From positions 186,001 to 250,000 of the forward strand of contig NZ_JAUSUB010000004.1 of the NCBI RefSeq assembly GCF_030813235.1: DNA of 64,000 nucleotides, in the 5' to 3' direction. A program made the translations under genes and the position numbers. The notes under the pieces were generated by a model. It worked only from the letters and a program-made list of their open reading frames with translations, was not told the DNA's origin and made no database searches. This document shows, piece after piece, positions 33,610-43,076 of this stretch (positions are counted from its first letter, which is position 1; each line of letters starts with the position of its first letter). Source of the DNA: Cytobacillus purgationiresistens. GTDB lineage: Bacteria > Bacillota > Bacilli > Bacillales > Cytobacillaceae.

Positions 33610-34821
33610 TGAATCCCTCGCTTTCTCGGCTACTTTGGAGATTTTATCCTGACTTAGCGGGGAATCAATCGTTTTCTCAGCTATTTTTGGGATTTCATTC
33701 TGACTCAGCGGAGAATTACGCGTTTTCTCAGCTATTTTAGGGATTTCATTCTGACTCAGCGGAGAATCACGCGTTTTCTCAGCTATTTTAGGAATTTCAT
33801 TCTGACTCAGCGGAGAATCACGCGTTTTCTCAGCTATCTTAAAAATTCTATCCTGACTCAGCGGGGAATTACGCGTTTTCTCAGCTATTTTTAATATTTT
33901 ATCCTGACTTAGCGGAGAATTACGCGTTTTCTCAGCTATTTTTAATATTTTATTCTGACTTAGCGGAGAATTACGCGTTTTCTCAGCTATTTTTGGAATT
34001 TCATTCTGACTCAGCGGGGAATCACTCGTTTTCTCAGCTATTTTTAATATTTTTTCCTGACTTAGCGGGGAATCACTCGCTTTCTCAGCTATTTTAGGAA
34101 TTTCATTCTGACTCAGCGGAGAATCACGCGTTTTCTCAGCTATCTTAAAAATTCTATCCTGACTCAGCGGAGAATTACGCGTTTTCTCAGCTATCTTAAA
34201 AATTCTATTCTGACTCAGCGGAGAATCACGCGTTTTCTCAGCTATCTTAAAAATTCTATCCTGACTCAGCGGAGAATCACGCGTTTTCTCAGCTATCTTA
34301 AAAATTCTATCCTGACTCAGCGGGGAATCACGCGTTTTCTCAGCTATCTTAAAAATTCTATTCTGACTTAGCGGAGAATCACTCGCTTTCTCAGCTATCT
34401 TAAAAATTCTATCCTGACTCAGCGGAGAATCACTCGTTTTCTCAGCTATTTTTAATATTTTTTCCTGACTTAGCGGGGAATCACTCGCTTTCTCAGCTAT
34501 TTTAGGAATTTCATTCTGACTCAACGGAGAATCACTCGCTTTCTCAGCTATTTTTGGAATTTCATTCTGACTTAGCGGAGAATCAATCGTTTTCTCAGCT
34601 ATTTTTAGGATTTCATTCTGACTCAGCGGAGAATCACTCGCTTTCTCAGCTATCTTAAAAATTCTATCCTGACTCAGCGGAGAATCAATCGTTTTCTCAG
34701 CTATCTTAAAAATTCTATCCTGACTTAGCGAAGAATTACGCGTTTTCTCGGCTTTTTTAAAAATTTCATTCTGACTCAGCGGAGAATCACGCGTTTTCTC
34801 GGCTTTTTTGGATTTATTCTT
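33610..34821. repeat. 51-bp tandem repeat array, 23 full units in strict register
   Basis: The landmark CTGACT recurs at 33649, 33700, 33751 and every 51 bp to 34771 with no insertion or deletion, giving 23 landmarks and degenerate partial units at both edges. Conserved parts are CTGACTCAGCGGAGAAT and CGTTTTCTCAGCTAT; the 17 bases between come in three types (..TTAAAAATTCTATC, ..TTAGGAATTTCATTC, ..TTTTAATATTTTATCC). On the minus strand one frame is open through all units (17-residue period, e.g. SPLSQDRIFKIAEKTRD), but there is no ATG and the only alternative start (TTG at 34524) has no ribosome site. Flanked by convergent terminators of rpsT and holA, so probably not a gene. Confidence 0.95.
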
Positions 34822-34892
34822 ACAAACCTTACTCTAAATAGGATGTGAGTCTATTCTTTCAAAACAAATTCTTTACGATTGCACACAAAAAA

Positions 34893-34914
34893 CCGCTCAC
34901 CTTTTAATGAGCGG
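34893..34914 (-). terminator. Terminator after holA
   Basis: CCGCTCA/TGAGCGG stem followed by TTTTTTG on the minus strand, 13 nt past the holA stop. Confidence 0.85.
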
Positions 34915-34926
34915 GATGTTCATTCT

Positions 34927-35958
34927 TTAAGTTTCAACTGAATGCCGATTTAGCTTGAACAAGAATAATTCAATCAATAAAGCTTTGTTCATTCCACCTG
35001 TTTTCATCTGATAATCTGCCTCTGCTAAAAGATTCATGATCTGGGCTAACTCTTCATCACTGAATTGCTTCCCTTGTCCGGCTGCAAGCTTTACTCTAAA
35101 AGGATGCGCCTTAATATATCCGGCAATTTGATTTTGCCCGTACCCTCTTCTGGCTAATTCCTTCACCTGGTAAATCAATCTAAATTGATTAGTAATAACC
35201 GCTAATATTTTGATAGGTTCTTCATTTTGCTTTAATAAATCATAGAAAATTCTCAGTGCATCTTCAATATTTCTATGCACAATTTTATCAACTAATGTAA
35301 AAATATTCTGCTCAAGAGAACGAGAAACAAGTTTTTCTACCATGTTAACGTCTATTCTTTTATCTTCCTCAGCGTACAATGCAAGCTTATCCATTTCGCT
35401 GGTAAGCATAAATAAGTTGGTGCCTGAAAGCCTGAGCATTAATTCTACAGCCTCTTCGTCGATTTGTACGCCATTTGAAGCTGCACGGTCTCTAATCCAA
35501 ACCTTTAATTCGGGCTCTGTCAGTTTTTTTGCTTCTAAAACGGATGCTGATTTTTTTATTTGTTTCGTCAGTTTTTTTCTCTCATCCAATTTTTCATACG
35601 CACCTGAAAAAACAACAATTGAGTATGGCGAAGGGTCCTTTAAATAAGCTTCAAGCATGGCTAAATTATGCTCTGTTTTAGATTTAGACTTTTCTGCAGT
35701 TAAGAAATAGGGATTATGTAAGAAAATGAGTCTCCGCTCGCCCATAAAGGGAAAGGTTTCTGCATCCTCTAATGCCGTTTGAATCGGGGTTTCCTCTAAA
35801 TCATAGGAAGAGAGGTTAAAATCCACCTCTTCTGGACTTAATGCATGGCTGATTAAGAGCTGTTTCGTTTCGTTTATAAGATAGGGCTCTGTCCCGAATA
35901 ATAAATAGAGTGGGCTAAAGCTCCCTGCTTTAATTTGTTTCCATATATCAAAAGCCAC
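34927..35958 (-). CDS. holA: DNA polymerase III delta subunit
   Basis: Clamp-loader subunit that opens the beta clamp. 343 residues; starts MAFDIWKQIKAGSFSPLYLLFG with EPYLINET, degenerate AAA+ domain (VVFSGAYEKLDERKK) and C-terminal collar domain. Lies next to comEC as yqeN does in B. subtilis. Confidence 0.93.
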   Translation of the reverse strand: MAFDIWKQIKAGSFSPLYLLFGTEPYLINETKQLLISHALSPEEVDFNLSSYDLEETPIQTALEDAETFPFMGERRLIFLHNPYFLTAEKSKSKTEHNLAMLEAYLKDPSPYSIVVFSGAYEKLDERKKLTKQIKKSASVLEAKKLTEPELKVWIRDRAASNGVQIDEEAVELMLRLSGTNLFMLTSEMDKLALYAEEDKRIDVNMVEKLVSRSLEQNIFTLVDKIVHRNIEDALRIFYDLLKQNEEPIKILAVITNQFRLIYQVKELARRGYGQNQIAGYIKAHPFRVKLAAGQGKQFSDEELAQIMNLLAEADYQMKTGGMNKALLIELFLFKLNRHSVET

Positions 35959-36096
35959 TTTACCTTCGCTCCGTTCTTTTTTGCTTATGTACTACTATCC
36001 TATAGAAGCATACCCTTTTTGACAAGTGGAATCAAAAATCAGTAATCTGTTCATAATAACGGCAAAGCAAGAGGCGTCTATTAGCTGAATAAAGAA

Positions 36097-36120
36097 AAAG
36101 ACACTTAAAAAAGTGCCTTT
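36097..36120 (-). terminator. Minus-strand terminator beyond yqzM
   Basis: On the minus strand AAAGGCAC/GTGTCTTT (one G-U) with loop TTTTTTAA, then TTCTTT. It would end minus transcripts coming from comEC after they cross yqzM. The gap 35959-36319 shows nothing else apart from an imperfect inverted repeat CGCTAAAGCGATGAG/CTCTCGCTATAGCG at 36138-36176. Confidence 0.55.
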
Positions 36121-36319
36121 TCCACATCTATATAGAACGCTAAAGCGATGAGGCCTAGGTTTCTCTCGCTATAGCGGTGCACCTGGTATAACTTTAATAT
36201 TTCCTTATCCATTCTACTTATAGCTGACAACTCTTGTAAGGTAAGGAAAAGGAATCTTTGAAGTGTAGATTTTTTCAAGGGAATCGCTTATACTAAATAG
36301 GAAATAGGAGGGTTGACCT

Positions 36320-36454
36320 GTGAACGAATTTGAAAAAAACGTCCAATCAAAACGTCACGATATTGGTGACTCTGCAATGGGATTCATTGCATCTTTCGGA
36401 TTCTTTGCAATACTGTTCATTATTGCAACAGTCATTAAGGCGATTGGCGCTTAA
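36320..36454 (+). CDS. yqzM: YqzM-type small membrane protein (44 aa)
   Basis: GTG start behind AGGAGGGTTGACCT; reads MNEFEKNVQSKRHDIGDSAM then a membrane helix (FIASFGFFAILFIIATVIKAIG). This matches B. subtilis YqzM, also located between comEC and holA. Function unknown. Plus strand, antisense to any comEC read-through. Confidence 0.92.
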   Translation: MNEFEKNVQSKRHDIGDSAMGFIASFGFFAILFIIATVIKAIGA

Positions 36455-36613
36455 TTGCCCAATCAGTACAATAGCGAAAGTGGCCATATGGTCTTATAAA
36501 AAGCAGGATTCAGCTTAGAGGCATCATACATAAAGCAGCGACATCTGTTGCACATAATCTTCCTTTTAGGAACATATAGGCGCTTTTAGCAAACCACTTT
36601 ATCTTTTTTCCGA

Positions 36614-36640
36614 GGCTGCATGTGAATGCAGTCTTTCTTT
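36614..36640 (+). terminator. Possible terminator after yqzM
   Basis: GCTGCAT/ATGCAGT stem followed by CTTTCTTTTC, 160 nt past the yqzM stop. The T-tract is interrupted. Confidence 0.45.
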
Positions 36641-36667
36641 TCGTCTTACCTTCAGTGATAAAATATC

Positions 36668-38983
36668 CTATGGAAGGACAACAAAAAATGTTCCACCATC
36701 CCGTGAAAATTTATAGGTGATTGCACCATGTAGGTCTGTCCGCAAAACTCGGACACCTTTCTCACCCAACCGGTCAACAACTTCTGCATGTGGATGCCCA
36801 TAGCGATTATTTCTACCAGCAGTAATGATTGCTATGGAGGGGTTTACACTCGTTAAAAATTCATTAGTGGAAGAAGATTTACTACCATGATGACCCACCT
36901 TCAAAATATCAACCGTTAAGGATGGATATACCTCAATCAGTCTCCTCTCACCCTCTTCCTCTAAATCCCCTGTGAATAACCATGTAAGGCCGCCCATCTC
37001 TCCATATATCACTAAGGATCCATCATTTTTATTTGCTATTCTTTCCTCAGGTGATAGTACAAAAAAGCTTGCATCACTACTTGCCCAATTTTCCCCTGAT
37101 TGGATAAAGCGTACTGGAACCTTCTTTTCACTCGCAGCTGTAAGGAGAGCCTTTTCAAGATCACTCACTTCCTTTGTAACAGGCATAACGATCTCCTTTA
37201 TATTCACTTCACTTAATATCGCTTTTGCACCTCCGATATGATCTGCATCACCGTGAGTTAAAATAAGCTTATCAATCACCCTCACTCCCCTGCTTTTAAG
37301 AAATGGTAAGACCACTTCCTTCCCCGGATCATATCCCTTTTTCCGCCGTTGCCATTCCTCTGTTTCGAACATCAGCACACCACCAGTATCAATTAGATAA
37401 TTTCCCTGTCCATAAGGGAGTTTAATAAAAATACTGTCTCCCTGCCCTACATCTATAAAGGTAACCTCACCATATGGAGAATAGGTTGTTGAGAGGAAAT
37501 GTATGAACAGAACCATTACCGGCAGTAACAAAGAACGCATAAAAAACCTGAATCCACTCTTCTTTTCCCATATTAGAAAAAAGACCGGAATCACGATTAA
37601 ATAGCATAGGATGAGAAGTGGATGAGGGCGTCCAAGTGTAAGGACAGCAAAGGGAATTTCCGCAAAAGATCCGCTAAATTTATCCAACCATTTGAAAAGA
37701 AGATTCGTTACAATAAGAGGGATTGTGAGCACCTCACCCACTAGAAGATGTACCACGAATAAAAAGAGAAGAACGGGAAGGATCACGACTGAAAACAGTG
37801 GGACGTAAATAGCATTTGCGATGATGGAAACAACAGATACTTCAAAGAAATAATAAAGCAATATCGGAGTTGCAGCCAGTTGACATACTAAAGAGGTGGC
37901 CAGTAGCAAACCAAGCGGATGAGTGATTCGCTTGATTAAGACCGGGGCGCTTAAGATAAGGAGAAAGGTAACGACAAAAGATAGTTGAAATCCCACATGA
38001 AAGATGATATAAGGAGCAGCAAACGTATAAGCGATCATCACTAAAGAAATGACATCTTGCGTAAGTAACGAAGACAAATACTTACGAGCTAATAATGCAA
38101 TCATTAACATGCATACCGCTCGAAGGACAGACGGGGCAGCACCAGCGAGGATGGCATAGCACGGAAGAAAGAATAGCAGAAAATTAGTCATGCTTTCTTT
38201 TGTCACCCCCAGTCTTATTCCCATATAGAAAATCATTCCTGTCAGCATACCCACATGCAGGCCGGAAATCGCCAATAGATGAATTACCCCCAGTCTCCGG
38301 TATGCACCGATTGTTTGCTCATCGATAAGCCCGCGATCACCAAATAATAAAGCCGCAGCTAAAGGAGCCGTATCCGTTGGAAATTGATTTTGAATATATG
38401 AAATGCCTTTGTTTCTGAGATTTTGAAAAAAAGTTGAGAAGGATGGATTTTGCGAGGAGCACCGCTGGGTGTCAAGTTCATTTATTTCTAATAACCAATA
38501 AATTTGCTTATGTGCTAAATAATTCATGTAGTCGAACCCATTTGGATTGACAGCAGCGGAAGGGCGGGTAAGTACACCAGAGACAGAGCAGGAAAAACCA
38601 GCATGTAAGTGATCCATTAAACCTTCCTTTTCCTCTTTTGTTTTAACTTTATATCTAAGCATCATTTTTTCTTTTGAATGTAACTCTTTGATTTCTGCAG
38701 ATAAAAAATCTCCATTCAATTGCCATTCCCGGTGAAATAAAATATGAAAATTAGTTTCCGCTCCAGCAAACTGCGAAATATTCTGTTTTTCAGCCCATTC
38801 GGTACGAAGAAAAAAACCAGCAAATACTAAGAGAAGAAGGATTATTTGATTTTTCTTGAATTGTTTGATTTTGATGAGAAAAAAATGAAGAAACACGATG
38901 ATGACAAAGAAAATCGGTGAGATAAACGCGGATAAAATACCTAATAAGGCAGCAAAAGCTATATATGTCCATTTACCTTTCAA
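36668..38983 (-). CDS. comEC: DNA internalisation competence protein ComEC
   Basis: Polytopic channel passing single-stranded DNA into the cytosol during transformation. 771 residues: N-terminal OB-like domain (about 60-180), Competence domain with about ten helices (LAISGLHVGM conserved motif about 245-254), and C-terminal metallo-beta-lactamase domain (THGDADHIGGA, VGHHGSKSS). Start is TTG, with AAGGGGG upstream at a long distance (about 11 nt). Reading frame intact. Confidence 0.95.
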   Translation of the reverse strand: MKGKWTYIAFAALLGILSAFISPIFFVIIVFLHFFLIKIKQFKKNQIILLLLVFAGFFLRTEWAEKQNISQFAGAETNFHILFHREWQLNGDFLSAEIKELHSKEKMMLRYKVKTKEEKEGLMDHLHAGFSCSVSGVLTRPSAAVNPNGFDYMNYLAHKQIYWLLEINELDTQRCSSQNPSFSTFFQNLRNKGISYIQNQFPTDTAPLAAALLFGDRGLIDEQTIGAYRRLGVIHLLAISGLHVGMLTGMIFYMGIRLGVTKESMTNFLLFFLPCYAILAGAAPSVLRAVCMLMIALLARKYLSSLLTQDVISLVMIAYTFAAPYIIFHVGFQLSFVVTFLLILSAPVLIKRITHPLGLLLATSLVCQLAATPILLYYFFEVSVVSIIANAIYVPLFSVVILPVLLFLFVVHLLVGEVLTIPLIVTNLLFKWLDKFSGSFAEIPFAVLTLGRPHPLLILCYLIVIPVFFLIWEKKSGFRFFMRSLLLPVMVLFIHFLSTTYSPYGEVTFIDVGQGDSIFIKLPYGQGNYLIDTGGVLMFETEEWQRRKKGYDPGKEVVLPFLKSRGVRVIDKLILTHGDADHIGGAKAILSEVNIKEIVMPVTKEVSDLEKALLTAASEKKVPVRFIQSGENWASSDASFFVLSPEERIANKNDGSLVIYGEMGGLTWLFTGDLEEEGERRLIEVYPSLTVDILKVGHHGSKSSSTNEFLTSVNPSIAIITAGRNNRYGHPHAEVVDRLGEKGVRVLRTDLHGAITYKFSRDGGTFFVVLP

Positions 38984-39009
38984 TTCTATAAAAACCCCCT
39001 TATATGAAA

Positions 39010-39104
39010 TGTGGAGACGGCTCGCTCAAGCATATGACGCGAAGGAAATGAGAGAGGTTTTTGTGGCTAAAGACCTCAAGAGCTAGCCACCGCAGCTAAA
39101 CAAT
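39010..39104 (+). repeat. Intergenic repeat family A, short copy between comEB and comEC
   Basis: GAGACGGCTCGCTCAAGCATATGACGC...GGTTTTTGTGGCTAAAGACCTCAAGAGCTAGCCACCGCAGCTAAACA. Right half closely matches copy 2 (CTAGCCACCGGAGCTGGACA). Confidence 0.75.
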
Positions 39105-39111
39105 AAAAGGT

Positions 39112-39145
39112 TTCCATAAGTAAGGGATAATCCTTACTTATGGAA
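39112..39145 (-). terminator. Inverted repeat after comEB
   Basis: TTCCATAAGTAAGG/CCTTACTTATGGAA, a perfect 14-bp stem with a 6-nt loop, 15 nt past the comEB stop. The following sequence on the minus strand is only weakly T-rich (ACCTTTTATTG). Confidence 0.6.
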
Positions 39146-39159
39146 TGGAATCATCTTCA

Positions 39160-39726
39160 TTATGAGAAAAGCTGTTCAGCTTCTCTTTTTAATTTTTCTA
39201 CCTCTGCTTGTTTGCCATGATCTTTTTCTAATTCCTGAAATATCTTTTCTAGAAATTGTTTCTTTTCCTGATGATGCAGTTCTAATTTCATTTCATTCGT
39301 CTCTACCTTCTGTAGCGCCACACCAGCCTGTTCAAATAACTCAATTCCATATGGATGATTTTTATAATCCTGTGCAAAATATACCGTTTTTATGCCTGCT
39401 TGGATAATCGCTTTACAGCATTGTAAGCAAGGAAAATGAGTAACATAAATTTCTGCACCCGTTGTCGCCACTCCAAACTTCGCGCATTGTAAGATTGCAT
39501 TCATTTCCGCGTGAATGGTTCTTACACAGTGATTATCAATTACATAGCAGCCTTCATCAATGCAATGAACACCGCCTGCAATCGATCCATTATAGCCCCC
39601 TGCAATCATTCTATTATCCCTCACGATCGTTGCTCCGACTGTAAGTCTAGTACAAGTACTTCTTAACGCAAGTAAATGGCTTTGTGCCATAAAATATTGA
39701 TTCCATGAGATTCTTTCCACTTTCAC
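39160..39726 (-). CDS. comEB: ComE operon protein 2 (dCMP deaminase family)
   Basis: 188 residues, deoxycytidylate-deaminase fold with the zinc motifs TIHAEMNAIL and PCLQCCKAI. Not needed for transformation in B. subtilis although part of the operon; likely a nucleotide enzyme. Extended Glu/Lys-rich C-terminal helix (about 150-188). Confidence 0.93.
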   Translation of the reverse strand: MKVERISWNQYFMAQSHLLALRSTCTRLTVGATIVRDNRMIAGGYNGSIAGGVHCIDEGCYVIDNHCVRTIHAEMNAILQCAKFGVATTGAEIYVTHFPCLQCCKAIIQAGIKTVYFAQDYKNHPYGIELFEQAGVALQKVETNEMKLELHHQEKKQFLEKIFQELEKDHGKQAEVEKLKREAEQLFS

Positions 39727-39822
39727 TCTCTCCTTTTGTGCTTAACTTATCAATGAATTCTCTACCTATCGCCCATTTTAGTTTAATCCGCTTTGCCAGC
39801 ATGGTCAAATAACATAAAAATC

Positions 39823-40425
39823 TTATTTTACCTTGATTTGATCTTTTAATTTCTCAAATGTTTTATCACCGATCCCACTAATTTTCTTTAAATCTTCAAT
39901 ATCTTTGTATGGACCATTTGTTTCCCGATGCTCTATGATGGCTGCTGCTTTTGCAGGGCCCACTCCAGACAGCGTCTCCAGCTCAGCAGATGATGCAGTA
40001 TTAAGATTTACTTTATCCTCTCCTTTTGACTGGCTCCCCCCTAAAGCCTCACTCACCATGTCTGATGTTTCTCCACGTGTTGGAATATATAATACCATCT
40101 CATCTTCCACTCTCATTGCAAAATTCACCTGAGTCTCATCTGCTTCATCCATGAGTCCACCCGCCTTTTGAATGATATCTATCACGCGATCATTTGGATT
40201 GGCCTCATACACTCCAGGCTTTTCAACCGCACCTTTTACATCTACAATGAGTATTTCTGATACTGTCTCTTCTTCATGTGGTTTTTGCTGTTCTTCGAAG
40301 AGCCATTCATTTTGAATTGCTGCTTCATCTTTCTCCTCTGGCCAAAATGAAAATAATAACACGCTCACCCCTACTATTCCGCCTGCAATAAATAATTGAT
40401 TCTTTTTCATCCATTCAACGAACAT
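39823..40425 (-). CDS. comEA: ComEA DNA receptor
   Basis: Membrane-anchored DNA-binding receptor for transformation. 200 residues: N-terminal helix (LFIAGGIVGVSVLLFSFW, about 11-28), Glu-rich linker, SLBB-like domain (VDVKGAVEKPGVYEANPNDR), and C-terminal helix-hairpin-helix pair (LSGVGPAKAAAII, ISGIGDKTFEKL). First gene of comEA-EB-EC. Confidence 0.95.
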   Translation of the reverse strand: MFVEWMKKNQLFIAGGIVGVSVLLFSFWPEEKDEAAIQNEWLFEEQQKPHEEETVSEILIVDVKGAVEKPGVYEANPNDRVIDIIQKAGGLMDEADETQVNFAMRVEDEMVLYIPTRGETSDMVSEALGGSQSKGEDKVNLNTASSAELETLSGVGPAKAAAIIEHRETNGPYKDIEDLKKISGIGDKTFEKLKDQIKVK

Positions 40426-40513
40426 GATCGATTCCTTTCTTTTAGCATAATTTAGTTGTACTGTTCATACTTTTATAGGAGAAATACTTGCTTGTGAAGG
40501 AGGGAAAAAACAA

Positions 40514-41338
40514 TTGAAAATCGGCATAATTGGCACAGGCAACATGGGAAGGATTTTGGCGGAAGCAATGCTGGACAGCAAAGCCATATCCCCTTCTTCC
40601 ATGACGATTACTAATCGAACATTAGAGAAGGCAATCGAAATAAAGAGAAACTACAGCGAGGTGAATGTGGCTGTGGATGCAGCAACCACAGCAAAAAATG
40701 CATCCTTAATATTCATCTGTGTTAAACCTCATGATGTGTATGAAGTCATTAAAAAGATTACACCTTATCTATCTGATGAGAAATGTGTAGTATCGATAAC
40801 AAGTCCCATTGGCGTCAAACAGCTTGAATCTGTTATCACTTGTTCATCGGCCAGGGTTATTCCAAGTATTACCAATCGAGCGTTAGCAGGGGTATCTTTA
40901 CTTTCATTTGGAGATAAATGTGATGTGAATTGGGTGAATCATTTAAAATTACTTTTTGAAAATATATCTATTCCAATTCAAATAGAGGAGGATATCACAA
41001 GAGTCGCTTCGGATATTGTAAGCTGCGGACCTGCATTTTTCAGTTACTTGACCCAAAGGTTTATTAATGCAGCTGTATCTGAAACTGAAATTGATCAAGA
41101 AACTGCAACAAAGCTGGCAAGTGAAATGTTAATTGGTATGGGAGAATTACTGAGGCAAGGACATTACACCTTGCCGACTTTACAGGAAAAAGTGTGTGTT
41201 AAAGGTGGAGTTACAGGTGAAGGGATCAAAGTTTTAGAGGCAGAAATCGGAAAAATGTTTGAACATTTATTTCAGGCCACACACGCAAAATTTAATGAAG
41301 ATCTAGAAAATGTAAAGAAGCAATATACACATATTTAA
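40514..41338 (+). CDS. comER: ComER, pyrroline-5-carboxylate reductase-like protein
   Basis: 274 residues, NAD(P)-binding fold with GIIGTGNMG (4-12) and the P5C-reductase C-terminal domain. TTG start behind AAGGAGGGAAAAAACAA. Divergent from comEA, the conserved comE arrangement; in B. subtilis comER is dispensable for competence and has been linked to sporulation/biofilm. Confidence 0.93.
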   Translation: MKIGIIGTGNMGRILAEAMLDSKAISPSSMTITNRTLEKAIEIKRNYSEVNVAVDAATTAKNASLIFICVKPHDVYEVIKKITPYLSDEKCVVSITSPIGVKQLESVITCSSARVIPSITNRALAGVSLLSFGDKCDVNWVNHLKLLFENISIPIQIEEDITRVASDIVSCGPAFFSYLTQRFINAAVSETEIDQETATKLASEMLIGMGELLRQGHYTLPTLQEKVCVKGGVTGEGIKVLEAEIGKMFEHLFQATHAKFNEDLENVKKQYTHI

Positions 41339-41367
41339 TTCTCTCTTTCCTCATCGTTTTCCTGCAC

Positions 41368-41401
41368 AAAAAGCCAATCCCGACATTGAGATTGGCTTTT
41401 T
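41368..41401. terminator. Bidirectional terminator between comER and yqeM
   Basis: AAAAAGCCAATC/GATTGGCTTTTT with T-runs on both strands, serving two convergent genes. Confidence 0.92.
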
Positions 41402-41402
41402 C

Positions 41403-42152
41403 TTATTTCTTTTTACAAATAAAAAAAACTCTTTCAGCATCTTCCGAGACTGGACCAGCTTTAAAATCCGCGCAAATCTCAAGTACCTCAAAGCCACATT
41501 CAGAGAGCCATGCCTGATAAATCTCAGGAGCGTAAGTCCGCTGAACATGGAGCTCATCATAACGGTCATAACGTCCCGAGGATTCATCAAGTACAAAGAA
41601 GGAGAGCTCATGCTCCACACTGTGTTCATATTCGCCTGCGAAGCTTTGCCAAATATAGCTAATTTCATCCTCATTTAAAGCATATGTCTGGTTCATAAAG
41701 ATATTTGACATTTTATATAAAGAATGAACATCAAAAATAAATAAACCCTCATCTTTAAGATGCCCGAATACACCTTTAAATGTTTGGATGACCTCATCCT
41801 CTGTTTCAAGATAATTCAATGAGTCGCAAAAAATACCTATGATATCAAATTGCCCTAAACCTTCCAATTCAGCCATGTTCTGCTGAAAAAATTGGATTGC
41901 AACATGATTCTTTGCAGCCTTTGCTTGAGCAACAGAAAGCATATCTTCTGATAAATCTGCACCGACCACATCAAAACCACCTTGAGCGAGCCGTACGGAA
42001 AGCTCACCAGTACCGCATGCGAGATCCAGTAGCGTCTTATCAGAGGTCATACCATATTCCTTAGCTTTCGTTTCAAGCAAGCGCACCCATTCATCATACG
42101 GAGCATCGATCATTAGTTGATCATACAGGTACGCAAATTGCTGATAGCTCAT
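41403..42152 (-). CDS. yqeM: Class I SAM-dependent methyltransferase YqeM
   Basis: 249 residues; motif I LLDLACGTGELSVRLAQ (about 39-55), GADLSEDML. Substrate unknown. Overlaps rsfS by 4 nt at its start, so coupled to the ribosome-silencing gene and probably active in translation or RNA. Confidence 0.9.
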   Translation of the reverse strand: MSYQQFAYLYDQLMIDAPYDEWVRLLETKAKEYGMTSDKTLLDLACGTGELSVRLAQGGFDVVGADLSEDMLSVAQAKAAKNHVAIQFFQQNMAELEGLGQFDIIGIFCDSLNYLETEDEVIQTFKGVFGHLKDEGLFIFDVHSLYKMSNIFMNQTYALNEDEISYIWQSFAGEYEHSVEHELSFFVLDESSGRYDRYDELHVQRTYAPEIYQAWLSECGFEVLEICADFKAGPVSEDAERVFFICKKK

Positions 42153-42505
42153 TGCTGAAGCTCACTTTGGATATCTTCCAATTGTGCATCTCCCCATAAG
42201 CGCTCTAAATTATAATAGCTTCTTTCATCACGATGAAAAACATGGGCTACAACATCACCAAGATCAACTAGGATCCATCGAGCTTCATCAAAGCCTTCCA
42301 TACGCTTAACTTCATGGCCAAGTTCTTCAGCTTTATCCTTTATTTCTCTAGCAATTGCTTGTACTTGTTTGTCGGAATTCCCGTGGCAAATAACAAAGTA
42401 ATCAGAAATAAGGGAAACACCCTTCATGTTTAATGCAACAATATCTTCTGCTCTCTTGTCATCCGCTGCCTTTACCGCTGTTAATAATAATTGTTTTTCA
42501 CTCAT
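42149..42505 (-). CDS. rsfS: Ribosomal silencing factor RsfS
   Basis: Binds L14 and blocks subunit joining in starvation. 118 residues; typical FVICHGNSDKQVQAIA and EGFDEARWILVDLGDVVAHVF motifs. Start 4 nt upstream of the yqeK stop region; part of the nadD-yqeK-rsfS-yqeM chain. Confidence 0.96.
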   Translation of the reverse strand: MSEKQLLLTAVKAADDKRAEDIVALNMKGVSLISDYFVICHGNSDKQVQAIAREIKDKAEELGHEVKRMEGFDEARWILVDLGDVVAHVFHRDERSYYNLERLWGDAQLEDIQSELQQ

Positions 42506-42509
42506 CTAA

Positions 42510-43076
42510 TCAATCCTTCCCATTCATCACTAAATCGTTATACATATCAAAAGTAACCGGATACACCGGCTGACTTTTTTTAAGTAAAAAAATAATCGAG
42601 TTTTGCACAGATTTAACTAATGCCGAATGCAGATCACTTTCAGCAAGCTCCCTGACTTCATCCACACCTGGAAAATGGCGTCCCGGCTCCATATAATCCG
42701 CTAAATAAACTACCTTTTCTAGCAAGGTCATACCGACTCTGCCAGATGTATGATATTTAATTGCATTCAATATATCCTCATCTTGTATACCTATAAGCTT
42801 TTCTACAAAATAGGCGCCTACCGGTGCATGCCATAGTTCACTGCTATATTCAAGCAAATCACTTGGCATCTTCTCTTCAATGATTCTTTGCTTCATTTGC
42901 TCTTTAGGGTGGAACTTTGCATAATCATGGAAAATAGCAGCAAGCTCGGCCTTTTTTGGATCCGCCCCATATCGCTCAGCTAACCAGATGGCTGTTTCCA
43001 TCACCCCAATTGTATGCTTATAACGGTGGTCTGTTAATTGTTCTTTTACGATTTCTAATGCTTGATCACGATTCAT
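42510..43076 (-). CDS. yqeK: HD-domain phosphohydrolase YqeK (Ap4A hydrolase family)
   Basis: 188 residues, HD motif IFHDYAKF (about 48-55) and HxxVGAY (WHAPVGAYF). Known: YqeK enzymes symmetrically cleave diadenosine tetraphosphate to ADP. Overlaps nadD by 11 nt. Confidence 0.93.
   Translation of the reverse strand: MNRDQALEIVKEQLTDHRYKHTIGVMETAIWLAERYGADPKKAELAAIFHDYAKFHPKEQMKQRIIEEKMPSDLLEYSSELWHAPVGAYFVEKLIGIQDEDILNAIKYHTSGRVGMTLLEKVVYLADYMEPGRHFPGVDEVRELAESDLHSALVKSVQNSIIFLLKKSQPVYPVTFDMYNDLVMNGKD

Noticed and set aside
33538-34524. 328-codon minus-strand ORF of 17-residue repeats as a protein gene
   Set aside because: Starts at a TTG inside a repeat without ribosome site; the open frame continues upstream of it with no usable start; it ends within the rpsT terminator. 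Treated as a DNA repeat unless ribosome profiling shows otherwise.
33610-34821. CRISPR array
   Set aside because: Units are fully tandem without unique spacers; the variable part recurs in a few types, and no cas genes are present.
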